DNA from: Martinezella multihospitum | GTDB taxonomy: Bacteria; Pseudomonadota; Alphaproteobacteria; Rhizobiales; Rhizobiaceae | Reading direction: 5' to 3' | Length of the DNA: 64,000 nucleotides | Assembly: GCF_900094585.1 (NCBI RefSeq) | Contig: NZ_FMAG01000008.1 | Span: forward strand, 62,001 to 126,000 | Shown here: piece by piece, positions 37,375 to 46,536 of the stretch | Layout: each line of letters opens with the position of its first letter | Numbering within the stretch: the stretch's first letter is position 1 | Translations under genes and position numbers: made by a program | Notes under the pieces: model-generated | What the model was told of the DNA's origin: nothing | The model's input: only the letters and a program-made list of their open reading frames with translations | The model's database searches: none

Positions 37375-38290
37375 GCCCGCCCTTCCCCGCGACATAGTCT
37401 TGCTGGTGGACGATTCACCCGAGGCGCTCGGCTTCCTCACCGATGCGCTCGAGCAATCCGGATTCTCGGTATTGATCGCTACCTCCGGATCGGCGGCGCT
37501 CAACATCGTCGAGCGCATCACCCCTGATCTTATCCTGCTCGATGCCGTCATGCCGTCGCTGGACGGCTTCGAGACCTGCCGCCGGTTGAAGGCCAATGCG
37601 GGTATTGCCCAGATTCCCGTCGTCTTCATGACCGGGCTCACCGAAACCGAACATGTGGTGCATGCGCTCGAATCCGGTGGCGTCGATTATCTGACCAAGC
37701 CGATCAATGTCGACGAGCTGCGTGCGCGCATCCGCGTTCACCTGCGCAATGCCCGCTCCGCCCAGAGCGCCAGAGTGGCGCTTGATGCAGCGGGACGCCA
37801 TCTCCTGGCAGCCAAGGGCAACGGCGCCATCCATTGGTCGACGCCGCAGGCAACCCGGTTGATCAACGCCGCCACCGGCAGCGACGACGGTCTGGAACTG
37901 GCATCGAAACATATCGCCGCCTTCATGCTCGAACGCGAACGGCTCGGCCCGGCACGCGACAATCTTCTGTCGATCAGCAATGGCCGCCAGGCCGCGTTGC
38001 AATTCACCTTCCTCGGCGCCATCGGCGCCGACGAGTATCTCTTTCGCCTGACGGCCAGCAATCAGAGCGCCGATGACGAGACCTTGCGTCAGAGCTTTGC
38101 GCTGACGCAGCGCGAATCCGAAGTGCTGCTCTGGCTTGCCAAGGGCAAGTCGAACCGCGACATCGGCGAGATCCTCGGCCTTTCGGCCCGCACGGTGAAC
38201 AAGCATCTGGAACAGATCTATGTGAAGCTCGGCGTCGAAAACCGTGCATCTGCGGCAGTGAAGGCCGCGCATGTCCTGCATAGGCCCTAG
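37367..38290 (+). CDS. LuxR/FixJ-type response regulator partner of the NCS1-kinase
   Basis: 307 residues from a TTG that overlaps the kinase stop by 8 nt, so translation is coupled. The receiver has Asp59 in LLDAVMPS and Lys111 in LTKPINVDEL. A middle region of about 100 residues has no named family (HWSTPQATRLINAATGSDDG). The C-terminal LuxR HTH is strong: LTQRESEVLLWLAKGKSNRD, then LSARTVNKHLEQIYVKLGVE. It should bind promoters when phosphorylated; the divergent urt operon and the creatininase gene downstream are the obvious targets. Confidence 0.92.
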   Translation: MVEPALPRDIVLLVDDSPEALGFLTDALEQSGFSVLIATSGSAALNIVERITPDLILLDAVMPSLDGFETCRRLKANAGIAQIPVVFMTGLTETEHVVHALESGGVDYLTKPINVDELRARIRVHLRNARSAQSARVALDAAGRHLLAAKGNGAIHWSTPQATRLINAATGSDDGLELASKHIAAFMLERERLGPARDNLLSISNGRQAALQFTFLGAIGADEYLFRLTASNQSADDETLRQSFALTQRESEVLLWLAKGKSNRDIGEILGLSARTVNKHLEQIYVKLGVENRASAAVKAAHVLHRP

Positions 38291-38448
38291 TTGTCAGACC
38301 GGAAGATCAATAACTGAGGCGCAGGTCCGGCGGCTTCGCCTTGTGCGTACGCAAAAAGGCAGCGGCACGGCCGCAAATTGATGCTTTCCACCGCTATCAT
38401 CCTTGCCGTATCCGTTGGGAAATACGGCGCTGACGAGAGGACACGGCA

Positions 38449-39246
38449 ATGGCGAAGCCCTTCTATTGGAATGAACTCAACACCTATGATTTCGCCGATC
38501 TTTCACCCGACACCACCATCGCGATCCTGCCGATCGCCTCGACGGAGCAGCATGGCCCGCACCTGCCGATCGCAACCGATGTCGCGATCGCAGAAGGCAT
38601 GCTGGCAGAACTGAAAGTCCAGCGCCCCGACGATCTCGATTTCCTCGTGCTGCCGCTGCAGGAGATCGGCAAGGCCAATGAGCACGTCTATGGCCCCGGC
38701 ACGCTGTCGCTCAGCGCGGAGCTTTTGATCCCGGCCTGGACAGCGATCGGCGCAAAGGTAGCTGAGGCGGGCCTGCGCAAGATGGTGATCGTCAACTCGC
38801 ATGGCGGCAATCTCGATATCATGGGTATTGTCGCACGCGAACTGCGCGTCCGATATCAGATGGCCGTCGTTGCCACCCAATGGACCCGTTTCGGTACGCC
38901 TGACGGCATGATCGATGAGCACGAACAGCGCTTCGGCATCCATGGCGGCGATGTCGAAACCTCGCTCATGCTCCATTTCCGACCGGAACTCGTGCGCATG
39001 GACAAGGCTGAGAACTTCGCTTCCAAAGCCGAGTGGATGAAGGAACATTCCAAATATCTGCAGCCGCTGCCGCCGCATTCGCTCGCCTGGATCGCTCATG
39101 ATCTCAATCCGAACGGCGTCGTCGGCAATGCCGCCAACGGTACGGCGGAGAAGGGCGCGCTCATTTGCCACCATGAGGTCGAGGGCTTCATCGAAATGCT
39201 GCGCGATCTCCGCGACTATCCGCTTGCCAATCTCTATTCGAAATAA
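38449..39246 (+). CDS. Creatininase-family amidohydrolase
   Basis: 265 residues. Metal-binding segments of the family are present in order: ILPIASTEQHGPHLPIATD (Glu, His and Asp ligands), NSHGGN (His ligand), and GIHGGDVETSLML (Glu ligand). The family hydrolyses cyclic or linear amides (creatinine, formamidopyrimidine intermediates, mycofactocin peptide), and this protein cannot be placed more finely by eye. It lies 158 bp after the response regulator in the same direction. Its end overlaps the tail of the convergent LysR gene by 13 bp. In this context a role in releasing nitrogen from a small amide is likely. Confidence 0.87.
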   Translation: MAKPFYWNELNTYDFADLSPDTTIAILPIASTEQHGPHLPIATDVAIAEGMLAELKVQRPDDLDFLVLPLQEIGKANEHVYGPGTLSLSAELLIPAWTAIGAKVAEAGLRKMVIVNSHGGNLDIMGIVARELRVRYQMAVVATQWTRFGTPDGMIDEHEQRFGIHGGDVETSLMLHFRPELVRMDKAENFASKAEWMKEHSKYLQPLPPHSLAWIAHDLNPNGVVGNAANGTAEKGALICHHEVEGFIEMLRDLRDYPLANLYSK

Positions 39247-40202
39247 GCGTCGGAGCGGCGACGTTCCGAAGGCGGAAGGATGTGCCCTTTCGCCTGCAGC
39301 TCCTCGACCATGCCGGCGAGCTCGGCGAGCAGATATTCGACGAAAAGGCTGGTCGCGGCATCGAGCGGTGCCCGCGTGCGGGCAAACAGCTTCATCGGCT
39401 GAGACCGCGAATGCGGTTCGGCGATCGGCCGGAAGACCAGTTCGCCGCGCCGACATTCGGTAATGACATCAAGCGGATTAAGCAGCGTCAGTCCCGCCCC
39501 GCATTTCACCAGTTGCTTCAGCATTTCCGATGCATTGCTCTCCAGCACCGGCTCAACCTGCACCGAAAGCCGCGCCAGCGTCAGGTTTATGACTTCGCGC
39601 AGACTCGTGCCGGGTTGGGCCAGCAACAGCCGCTCCTCTACAACATCAGCCAGGTTGATCGGCCCCGGCCCGATCAAGGGATGGCCGGGCGGCAGTACGA
39701 CGCCGATCGGGATGTCGAAATTGCCGAGTGAGCGCAGTCCGGGCGTCGCTGGTATGTTGAAACCGAGACCGATATCGACTTCGCCCGAAAGCACCGGCGC
39801 CATCGTTGTCGAACCGGAATCGTTGCGAAGCTGAATGAAGACGCGCGGATGCTCGGAAAGAAATCGGGCGATGATCTCCGGCAACGGCCCTGATGCCAGG
39901 CCGACCGTCGCCACGATGCGGACCTTGCCGGCCTGCTGCATCTTCAGACTACGAATGCGACCCTCCAGCCGTTCGTAGTTCTTCAGGACCTCGCGGATGT
40001 GCTCGATGCAGAGTTCGCCCGCTGCCGTCAGCCGCAGCCCGCGCGGCAGGCGCTCAAAGAGTGGCGCGCCCATTTCCTCTTCCAGCGCCAAGATCTGCCG
40101 GTTGATCGCCGACGAAGCCACGTTGAGCCGCGCTGCCGCCTTGCGGATCGACCCGCAGCGGGCGATTTCATTGATGTAGAGAAGCCGTCTTGAGTGCAGC
40201 AT
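39234..40202 (-). CDS. LysR-family regulator of the NMT1-type ABC/amidohydrolase operon
   Basis: 322 residues from the ATG at 40202, preceded by GGGAA; another ATG lies at 40214. The HTH is RRLLYINEIARCGSIRKAAARL, then SSAINRQILALEEEMGAPLF, and the effector domain follows with KVRIVATVGLASGPLPEIIA. It is divergent from the ABC operon starting at 40387, the usual arrangement for a LysR activator and its target. Its effector is probably the imported compound. Confidence 0.88.
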   Translation of the reverse strand: MLHSRRLLYINEIARCGSIRKAAARLNVASSAINRQILALEEEMGAPLFERLPRGLRLTAAGELCIEHIREVLKNYERLEGRIRSLKMQQAGKVRIVATVGLASGPLPEIIARFLSEHPRVFIQLRNDSGSTTMAPVLSGEVDIGLGFNIPATPGLRSLGNFDIPIGVVLPPGHPLIGPGPINLADVVEERLLLAQPGTSLREVINLTLARLSVQVEPVLESNASEMLKQLVKCGAGLTLLNPLDVITECRRGELVFRPIAEPHSRSQPMKLFARTRAPLDAATSLFVEYLLAELAGMVEELQAKGHILPPSERRRSDAYFE

Positions 40203-40386
40203 GCGAGTTCCCATTGCTTAATTTTTGCCCAGGCCGCACAATTTAGGCACAGACCTGGAAACAGATGCCGAAAAGGCATCAATGCGCACGAATTTTGATG
40301 CTTTTCAAAGCGCAAGGCAACCGCTCAAATGCAGGAAATGGGCGCCAACAACGACGTCCCATGGCAGATAAAGGGAACAGTCAGCC

Positions 40387-41403
40387 ATGTATAAAGCATT
40401 GAAGACACAAGCATTCTTCGCCGCTATCGGCCTCGCTGCCGCGATCATGGCCGCCGAGCCCGCAAATGCGCTCGATAAAGTCACCTATGGCACCAACTGG
40501 CTTGCTCAGGCCGAGCACGGCGGCTTCTATCAGGCGGTCGCCGATGGCACCTACAAAAAATATGGCCTTGACGTCACCATCGTACAGGGTGGCCCCAACG
40601 CGGCCAATTCGGCATTGCTGATCTCCGGTAAGCTAGATTTCTACATGGGCGGTCCGCAGCAGGAGATCGATGCGGTCAAGCAGGGCATTCCGATCGTCGA
40701 TGTCGCGGCCATCTTCCAGAAGGACCCACAGGTCCTCATCGCCCACCCGGATGCAGGCGTCGAAAAATTCGAGGATCTTGCCAAGCTGCCGACGTTGTTT
40801 CTGAGCAAGGACGGCTACATCACCTATTTCGAATGGATGAAGGCGAACTTCCCGGGCTTCAAGGACGAACAGTTCAAGCCGTACAATTTCAGCCCGGCGC
40901 CATTCCTGGCAGACAAGCAGTCCGCACAGCAGGGCTACGTGACCTCGGAACCCTATGAGATCGAGAAGCAGGCCGGCTGGAAGCCGAAAGTCTTCCTGAT
41001 CGCCGACGCCGGCTATTCGCCCTATTCGACGATGATCACGGCGCAGAAAGCGCTGGTCGACAAGAACCCCGATCTCGTGCAGCGCTTTGTCAGCGCCTCG
41101 ATCGAGGGCTGGTACAATTATCTCTACGGCGACAACAAGGCGGCCAACGAACTGATCAAGAAGGACAATCCCGATATGACGGATGGCCAGATCGCTTATT
41201 CCATTGCCAAGATGAAGGAATATGGCATCGTCGAGTCCGGCGATGCGCTCGATAAAGGCATCGGCTGCATCACCGAAGCCCACTACAAGAAGTTCTTCGA
41301 CGAGATGGTACAGATCAAGCTCTTCGACGCTGACATCGACTATAAGAAGGCCTTCGACACACAGTTCGTCTGCAAGGGCGTTGGAATGTCGCTGAAGAAG
41401 TAA
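40387..41403 (+). CDS. NMT1/THI5-like ABC transporter substrate-binding protein
   Basis: 338 residues. A signal peptide (TQAFFAAIGLAAAIMAAEPANA) is followed by the SsuA/THI5-like fold: VTYGTNWLAQAEHGGFYQAV, KKYGLDVTIVQGGPNAANSA and FYMGGPQQEIDAVKQGIPIV. This group includes receptors for pyrimidines, formylaminopyrimidine (ThiY), riboflavin and sulphonates. The aromatic-ring ligand type fits the cytosine-deaminase-like enzyme in the same operon. A palindromic repeat element lies directly after the stop, before the ATPase gene. Confidence 0.9.
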   Translation: MYKALKTQAFFAAIGLAAAIMAAEPANALDKVTYGTNWLAQAEHGGFYQAVADGTYKKYGLDVTIVQGGPNAANSALLISGKLDFYMGGPQQEIDAVKQGIPIVDVAAIFQKDPQVLIAHPDAGVEKFEDLAKLPTLFLSKDGYITYFEWMKANFPGFKDEQFKPYNFSPAPFLADKQSAQQGYVTSEPYEIEKQAGWKPKVFLIADAGYSPYSTMITAQKALVDKNPDLVQRFVSASIEGWYNYLYGDNKAANELIKKDNPDMTDGQIAYSIAKMKEYGIVESGDALDKGIGCITEAHYKKFFDEMVQIKLFDADIDYKKAFDTQFVCKGVGMSLKK

Positions 41404-41410
41404 GCCCTAG

Positions 41411-41529
41411 CACCTCCCCCTTGAGGGGGAGGTCGCCGCAACGCGGCGGGTGGGGTGATGTTCTCGGATTTGCAAAAGATCACCCCACCCCGGAGCTTCG
41501 CTCCGACCCTCCCCCTCAAGGGGAGGGTG
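41411..41529. repeat. RIME-like rhizobial intergenic palindromic element
   Basis: About 119 bp with nested inverted repeats. The left end CACCTCCCCCTTGAGGGGGA and the right end CCCTCCCCCTCAAGGGGAGG are each palindromic, and the inner GTGGGGTGAT and ATCACCCCAC pair with each other. The whole element folds as a large imperfect cruciform. Elements of this sequence type are scattered through Rhizobium and Sinorhizobium genomes in transcribed gaps. Here it separates the binding-protein gene from its ATPase and may stabilise the first message. Confidence 0.85.
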
Positions 41530-41549
41530 GATCCACAAAGAGCCGAACA

Positions 41550-42374
41550 ATGACATTATCGGAAACCATTGCGACAAATCGAACGGAAGCCCGCAAGCGG
41601 CCGCTCGTCGTCATGGAACAGGTCTCCAAGGTCTTCTCCAATGGCACGCTGGCGCTATCGGGCATGTCGATCAACGTCGAAAGCGGCGAGTTCATCAGCT
41701 TGCTCGGCCCTTCCGGTTGCGGCAAGTCGACGGCGTTGCGCATCATCGCGGGCCTTGGCCGTGCTTCGGGCGGCAGGATCGATTGGCCCAGTTCGCGCAT
41801 CAACGCCAAGGGCCTGCCGGAGGGCGATATCAGCTTCGTCTTCCAGGAGCCGACATTGCTTCCCTGGAAGACTGTGTTTGGCAATGTCCATCTGCCGCTG
41901 AAACTGCGAGGCGTGTCGAAAGCAGCGGCGCACGATCAGATCATGGAGACGCTGGCAACGGTCGGTCTCCAGGATTTCGCCCAAGCCTACCCGCGCGAAT
42001 TGTCCGGTGGCATGAAAATGCGGGTGTCAATTGCCCGCGCGCTGGTGACGAAGCCAAAGCTGCTCTTAATGGACGAGCCCTTTGCCGCGCTTGACGAGAT
42101 CACCCGCCAGAAGCTCAATGACGACGTGCTGCGCCTTTGGCAGACGACGGGCATCACCGTGATCTTCGTCACGCATTCGGTCTACGAATCCGCCTATCTT
42201 TCCAACCGCATCGTCGTCATGAAGGCACGGCCGGGCCGCGTCCACACCGACTTTCCATTGGAAACCAGCGGCGAGCGCGATCCGCTTTATCGCTCATCGG
42301 AAGAGTACCGGCAGGTTTGCGAAAAAGTATCCCGTTCCCTGATCGAAGCCATTGGCTGGCCGGAGGCCCATTGA
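41550..42374 (+). CDS. ABC transporter ATPase, SsuB/TauB type
   Basis: 274 residues; the ATG at 41550 lies after the repeat element, and upstream in-frame codons come from that element. Walker A GPSGCGKST, Q-loop FVFQEPTLLPW, signature LSGGMKMRVSIARA, Walker B LLLMDEPFAALDE and switch His VTHSVYES all fit the nitrate/sulphonate/taurine ATPase family. It energises import through the permease that starts within its stop codon (TGATG). Confidence 0.92.
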   Translation: MTLSETIATNRTEARKRPLVVMEQVSKVFSNGTLALSGMSINVESGEFISLLGPSGCGKSTALRIIAGLGRASGGRIDWPSSRINAKGLPEGDISFVFQEPTLLPWKTVFGNVHLPLKLRGVSKAAAHDQIMETLATVGLQDFAQAYPRELSGGMKMRVSIARALVTKPKLLLMDEPFAALDEITRQKLNDDVLRLWQTTGITVIFVTHSVYESAYLSNRIVVMKARPGRVHTDFPLETSGERDPLYRSSEEYRQVCEKVSRSLIEAIGWPEAH

Positions 42375-43234
42375 TGAGCGAAAGCACCAGCCTGTCCGCC
42401 GATCTTTCCACCAGCCCCTCCGAAGCTGCGCCGGCAATCGGGAAGAGAAGCGCCGAACGCCTCCTTGGCGTTACCGTGCCGCTCCTGACCGTCGTCGTCC
42501 TGGTTGCCCTTTGGCAGCTTCTCGTCGTCGGCACCGGCATTCCGCAATATATCCTGCCGAGCCCGATCGCCGTCGCCAAAGCGCTGGTATCCGACTGGGG
42601 CATTCTCTGGCCGGCACTCTGGGTGACCACGCAGATCACCTTCATATCGCTAGTCCTGGCGCTGATCGGCGGCGTCGGCTTTGCCATCTTTCTCGTGCAA
42701 TCGCGCTGGATCGAACTCGCCTTCTATCCGCTGGCCGTCATCCTGCAGGTGACGCCGATCGTCGCAATCGCACCGCTGATCCTGATCTATGCGCCGACGC
42801 GCGAAGCGGCGCTCTTGATCTGCGGCTTCCTCGTCGCCTTCTTCCCGATCCTGTCCAATATGGTGCAGGGGTTGAAGAGTGTTGATCACAATCTCCTTAA
42901 TCTCTTCGATCTCTACGGCGCCTCGCGCTGGCAGTCCTTGCTGCATTTGAAGCTGCCCGCCGCCCAGCCTTATTTCATGACCGGGCTCCGGATCGGCGGC
43001 GGCTTGTCGCTGATCGCCTCTGTCGTCGCCGAGTTTGCCGCCGGCTCCGGCGGTCCCAATTCCGGCCTCGCATTCCGCCTGCTGGAAGCCCAATATCGCC
43101 AAAACATGCCGCGCCTGTTTGCGGCACTCCTGCTTCTGTCGGCGCTCGGCGTCGCTATCTTCGCCTTCACCTCCTTCATCTCATGGCTGAGCCTGCATCG
43201 CTGGCATGAGAGCAGCCTCAAGCGGGAGAACTGA
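42374..43234 (+). CDS. ABC transporter permease, SsuC/TauC type
   Basis: 286 residues with six membrane segments starting around LLGVTVPLLTVVVLVALWQL. The EAA-type loop is LFDLYGASRWQSLLHLKLPA. A single nucleotide is shared with the stop of the ATPase gene and another with the start of the amidohydrolase gene, giving strict translational coupling. It is the membrane channel of the NMT1-type importer. Confidence 0.91.
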   Translation: MSESTSLSADLSTSPSEAAPAIGKRSAERLLGVTVPLLTVVVLVALWQLLVVGTGIPQYILPSPIAVAKALVSDWGILWPALWVTTQITFISLVLALIGGVGFAIFLVQSRWIELAFYPLAVILQVTPIVAIAPLILIYAPTREAALLICGFLVAFFPILSNMVQGLKSVDHNLLNLFDLYGASRWQSLLHLKLPAAQPYFMTGLRIGGGLSLIASVVAEFAAGSGGPNSGLAFRLLEAQYRQNMPRLFAALLLLSALGVAIFAFTSFISWLSLHRWHESSLKREN

Positions 43235-44547
43235 TGTCCCACGCCTTCATGTCACCACCGAATGCCGCCCGCTTCGTGCTGAGCAATGCCACCGTTCCCG
43301 CCGTGACGCTCTCGGGCTTCAAGGCGCCTTCCAGCGAGGGGCTGGTCAAGGCCGATATCGTCGTTGCCGATGGTCTCGTCAGCGATATCCGTGCGCCCGG
43401 CACCGCGCCAGTCGAATATGCCAGGGTCGACATGCGCGACGGCATGGTCTGGCCGACCTTCGCCGACATGCACACCCATCTCGACAAGGGCCATATATGG
43501 GAACGGCGCTCCAACCCGGACGGCAGCTTCATGGGCGCGCTCGATGCCGTGCGCACCGACCGCGAGGCCAACTGGTCGGCCGATGATGTGCGCAAGCGCA
43601 TGGAATTTTCGCTGCGCTCGGCCTACGCCCACGGCACCGGCCTGATTCGCACCCATCTCGATTCATTGGCGCCGCAGCACCGCATTTCTTTCGAGGTCTT
43701 CACCTCCGTCCGTGAAGCGTGGAAAGATAAGATCGCGCTGCAGGCGGTCGCCCTCTTCCCGCTCGACAGCATGGCGGACGATGCCTTCTTCGCGGATCTG
43801 TTAAGAGTCGTGCGTGACGCGGGTGGCCTGATGGGCGGCGTCACGCAGATGAATCCAGATATCGATGCGCAGCTCGACAAGCTGATCCGCGCCGCCGCCG
43901 ACAATGGCCTCGACATCGATCTGCATGTCGACGAGACCGAGGATCAAGAAGTTCTGACGCTGAAGGCGATTGCCGAGGCCGTGCTTCGCAATGGCTTCAC
44001 CGGCAAGATCACCGCCGGCCATTGCTGCTCGCTTGCCCGGCAGGATGAAGACGTTGCCCGTGCCACCATCGAGCTCGTCGCCAAGGCCGGGATCTCCGTC
44101 GTCTCGCTGCCGATGTGCAACATGTATCTGCAGGACCGCCATCCCGGCCGAACGCCACGCTGGCGCGGCGTCACCCTGCTGCACGAGCTTGCCGCCGCCG
44201 GCGTGCCGACAGCGGTTGCCTCCGACAATACCCGCGACCCCTTCTACGCCTATGGCGATCTCGATCCGGTCGAAGTGTTCCGCGAGGCCGTGCGCATCCT
44301 GCATCTCGACCACCCGCTGGATACGGCTGCAAGGGTCGTCACCACCTCGCCCGCAGCCATTCTCGGCCGTCCTGATATCGGGCGTATCGCCGTCGGCAGC
44401 CCGGCCGACCTCGTCCTCTTCAGCGCGAGGCGCTGGAGCGAATTCCTCTCCCGTCCGCAGTCAGACCGCGTCGTCCTTCGCAAGGGCAAGGTAATCGACC
44501 GCAGCCTGCCGGACTATCGTGAACTCGACAGCGTTATTGGAGCCTGA
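43234..44547 (+). CDS. Cytosine-deaminase-like amidohydrolase
   Basis: 437 residues of the CodA branch of the amidohydrolase superfamily. Metal and catalytic motifs are visible in order: DMHTHLDKGH, IDLHVDETEDQE (His and catalytic Glu), KITAGHCCSLA (His), and TAVASDNTRDPF (Asp). The SDN motif is typical of cytosine, isoguanine and creatinine deaminases. It is co-translated with the importer, so its substrate is probably the imported ring compound, which it would deaminate with release of ammonia. The exact base is not predictable from sequence alone. Confidence 0.86.
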   Translation: MSHAFMSPPNAARFVLSNATVPAVTLSGFKAPSSEGLVKADIVVADGLVSDIRAPGTAPVEYARVDMRDGMVWPTFADMHTHLDKGHIWERRSNPDGSFMGALDAVRTDREANWSADDVRKRMEFSLRSAYAHGTGLIRTHLDSLAPQHRISFEVFTSVREAWKDKIALQAVALFPLDSMADDAFFADLLRVVRDAGGLMGGVTQMNPDIDAQLDKLIRAAADNGLDIDLHVDETEDQEVLTLKAIAEAVLRNGFTGKITAGHCCSLARQDEDVARATIELVAKAGISVVSLPMCNMYLQDRHPGRTPRWRGVTLLHELAAAGVPTAVASDNTRDPFYAYGDLDPVEVFREAVRILHLDHPLDTAARVVTTSPAAILGRPDIGRIAVGSPADLVLFSARRWSEFLSRPQSDRVVLRKGKVIDRSLPDYRELDSVIGA

Positions 44548-44548
44548 C

Positions 44549-45958
44549 ATGCCGGATTATCAGCGCATCAAAAAAGAACTCGAAGGCATCGCTATCGAAG
44601 ACAATCCGGCGCTCGTGCGCCAGAAGAGTCGCGATTTCTATTGGTATTCGCCAATCCTGAAGGCCCAGCTCGACAATGTCACAGCCGATCTCGTCGTAAC
44701 GCCGAAGACCGAGGAAGAGGTGATCCGCATCCTGAAGGTCGCCTATGCGCATGACGTCCCCGTCACGCCGCGCGGCGCCGGCACCGGCAATTACGGTCAG
44801 GCCATGCCGCTTTCCGGCGGCATCGTGCTTAACCTCGCCGCCATGAACAAGGTCAAGGAAATCCACACTGGCCGTGTCATCTGCGAGCCCGGCATCGTCA
44901 TCGCCGAGCTCGATCGGCAGACCAAAGCCCATTCGGGCCAGGAACTCCGCTTCCATCCCTCGACCGCGCAGACGGCGACCATAGGCGGCTTCATTGCCGG
45001 CGGTTCGGGCGGCGTCGGCTCTATCACTTGGGGCGGCCTGCGCGATCTCGGCAATATCCTGCGGCTGCGTGTCGTGACAATGGAAGCAGAACCCCGCACT
45101 CTCGATCTCACCGGCTGGGATCTGACCAAAGTCAGCCACGCCTATGGTACCAACGGCATCATCACCGAGATCGAAATGCCGCTGGCGCCGGCCTATGACT
45201 GGGTCGACGTGCTGGTCGGCTATGACGATTTCATGGATGCCGTGCGCTTCTCGGACGCGCTCGCCAAATGCAACGGCATTCTGGTCAAGGAAATCGCGCC
45301 GATCGCAGCCCCCATTCCGTACGAATATTTCAGCCGCCACAAGCCCTATATCCGAGAGGGTCAGTCGATCGTAGCGCTGATGATCGCACCGCATTCGATA
45401 GGCCCATTCGTCGCCTTCACCGCGCAGCAGAAGGGCGAGATCACTTTCCGCTCCGACAAGGTGGAGAGCATGAAGGGCATCCCGCATGCCTATGAGCTCG
45501 CCTGGAACCACACGACGCTGCGCGCCATCAAGGTCGATCCGTCGATCACCTATCTGCAGGTGCAGTATCCGGGGCCGGATCACGTTGCCAAGGTCCAGAA
45601 GATGGTCGAAATCTTCGGCGACGAGGTGCCCGGCCATCTCGAATTCATCAAGTTCGATGGGCAGATCCAATGTTCCGGACTGCCACTTGTGCGCTATACC
45701 TCCGAGGCGCGGCTTGAGGAGATCATCAAGATCCACCAGGATCACGGCTGCCCGATCTTCAATCCGCATCGCTATACGCTGGAGGAAGGCGGCATGAAGC
45801 AGACCGATGCCGTCCAGCTTGCCTTCAAGAAGGAAACCGACCCGAAGGGCCTGCTCAATCCCGGCAAGATGATCGCCTGGGACGATCCGAACTTCGACTT
45901 CAAATCCGGAAAGAACTACCTCTTTCCCGGCCTTGCCGCGCTGATGGAGGCCTCATGA
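44549..45958 (+). CDS. FAD-linked oxidase (GlcD/vanillyl-alcohol-oxidase fold)
   Basis: 469 residues from the ATG at 44549, 1 nt after the previous stop. The PCMH-type FAD-binding domain is clear (VTPKTEEEVIRILKVAYAHD, then TPRGAGTGNYGQAMPLSGGI and GFIAGGSGGVGS), with a C-terminal substrate domain ending in the family pattern KKETDPKGLLNPGKMI. Such enzymes oxidise hydroxy acids, alcohols or amines with flavin. In this operon it would act on the deaminated or ring-opened product. The stop overlaps the next start by 4 nt. Confidence 0.87.
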   Translation: MPDYQRIKKELEGIAIEDNPALVRQKSRDFYWYSPILKAQLDNVTADLVVTPKTEEEVIRILKVAYAHDVPVTPRGAGTGNYGQAMPLSGGIVLNLAAMNKVKEIHTGRVICEPGIVIAELDRQTKAHSGQELRFHPSTAQTATIGGFIAGGSGGVGSITWGGLRDLGNILRLRVVTMEAEPRTLDLTGWDLTKVSHAYGTNGIITEIEMPLAPAYDWVDVLVGYDDFMDAVRFSDALAKCNGILVKEIAPIAAPIPYEYFSRHKPYIREGQSIVALMIAPHSIGPFVAFTAQQKGEITFRSDKVESMKGIPHAYELAWNHTTLRAIKVDPSITYLQVQYPGPDHVAKVQKMVEIFGDEVPGHLEFIKFDGQIQCSGLPLVRYTSEARLEEIIKIHQDHGCPIFNPHRYTLEEGGMKQTDAVQLAFKKETDPKGLLNPGKMIAWDDPNFDFKSGKNYLFPGLAALMEAS

Positions 45959-46536
45959 AGGTTCTCGTCCTTCATTCCCATCCGGTCGAAGAAAGTTTCG
46001 GCGGCGCGCTGCATCGCCAGACCGTCGAGAGCCTGAAACGTGCGGGGCATGAGGTCGACGACTGCAACCTTTATGCCGAGGGTTTCGACCCGGTGCTCTC
46101 ACGCCATGATCGGCTGATCTATCATGACTATCCGGACAATACCGAGACGCTCAAACCCTATGTCGAACGGCTGGAACGCACCGAGGCGCTTGTGATCGTC
46201 ACTCCGGTCTGGAACTTCGGCTTTCCGGCCATTCTCAAGGGCTATTTCGATCGGGTCTGGCTTCCGGGCGTTTCCTTCGAACTCGTCAACGGCAAGGTGC
46301 GCTCAAAGCTGCAGCATATCCGCAAGCTCGGCGCCGTGCTGACCTATGGCGCCGACCCGTTCCGCGCCTTCATTGCTGGCAACCCGCCAAAGAAGATCGT
46401 CAAGCGTGTGCTGCGCGCCCAGATCAAGCCTTTCGCCCCGGTCGTCTTCCTCGCCCATTACGACATGAACCGCTCGACGGAAGGTTCCCGCAGCCAGTTT
46501 CTGACAAAGGTCGGCCGCGAGATGGAGCGATTTTAA
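45955..46536 (+). CDS. NAD(P)H oxidoreductase, flavodoxin-like NQO1/KefF fold
   Basis: 193 residues. The flavodoxin-like start KVLVLHSHPVEESFGGALHR, the VIVTPVWNFGFPAILKGYFD segment that contacts FMN or FAD, and RVWLPGVSFELV match the NAD(P)H dehydrogenase (quinone) family. It is the last gene of the operon and could supply reduced flavin or reduce a quinonoid intermediate. A decayed repeat region follows the stop. Confidence 0.88.
   Translation: MKVLVLHSHPVEESFGGALHRQTVESLKRAGHEVDDCNLYAEGFDPVLSRHDRLIYHDYPDNTETLKPYVERLERTEALVIVTPVWNFGFPAILKGYFDRVWLPGVSFELVNGKVRSKLQHIRKLGAVLTYGADPFRAFIAGNPPKKIVKRVLRAQIKPFAPVVFLAHYDMNRSTEGSRSQFLTKVGREMERF

Noticed and set aside
41411..41529. Repeat cluster as CRISPR
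   Set aside because: There are no regularly spaced identical repeats with unique spacers; it is a single nested palindrome.
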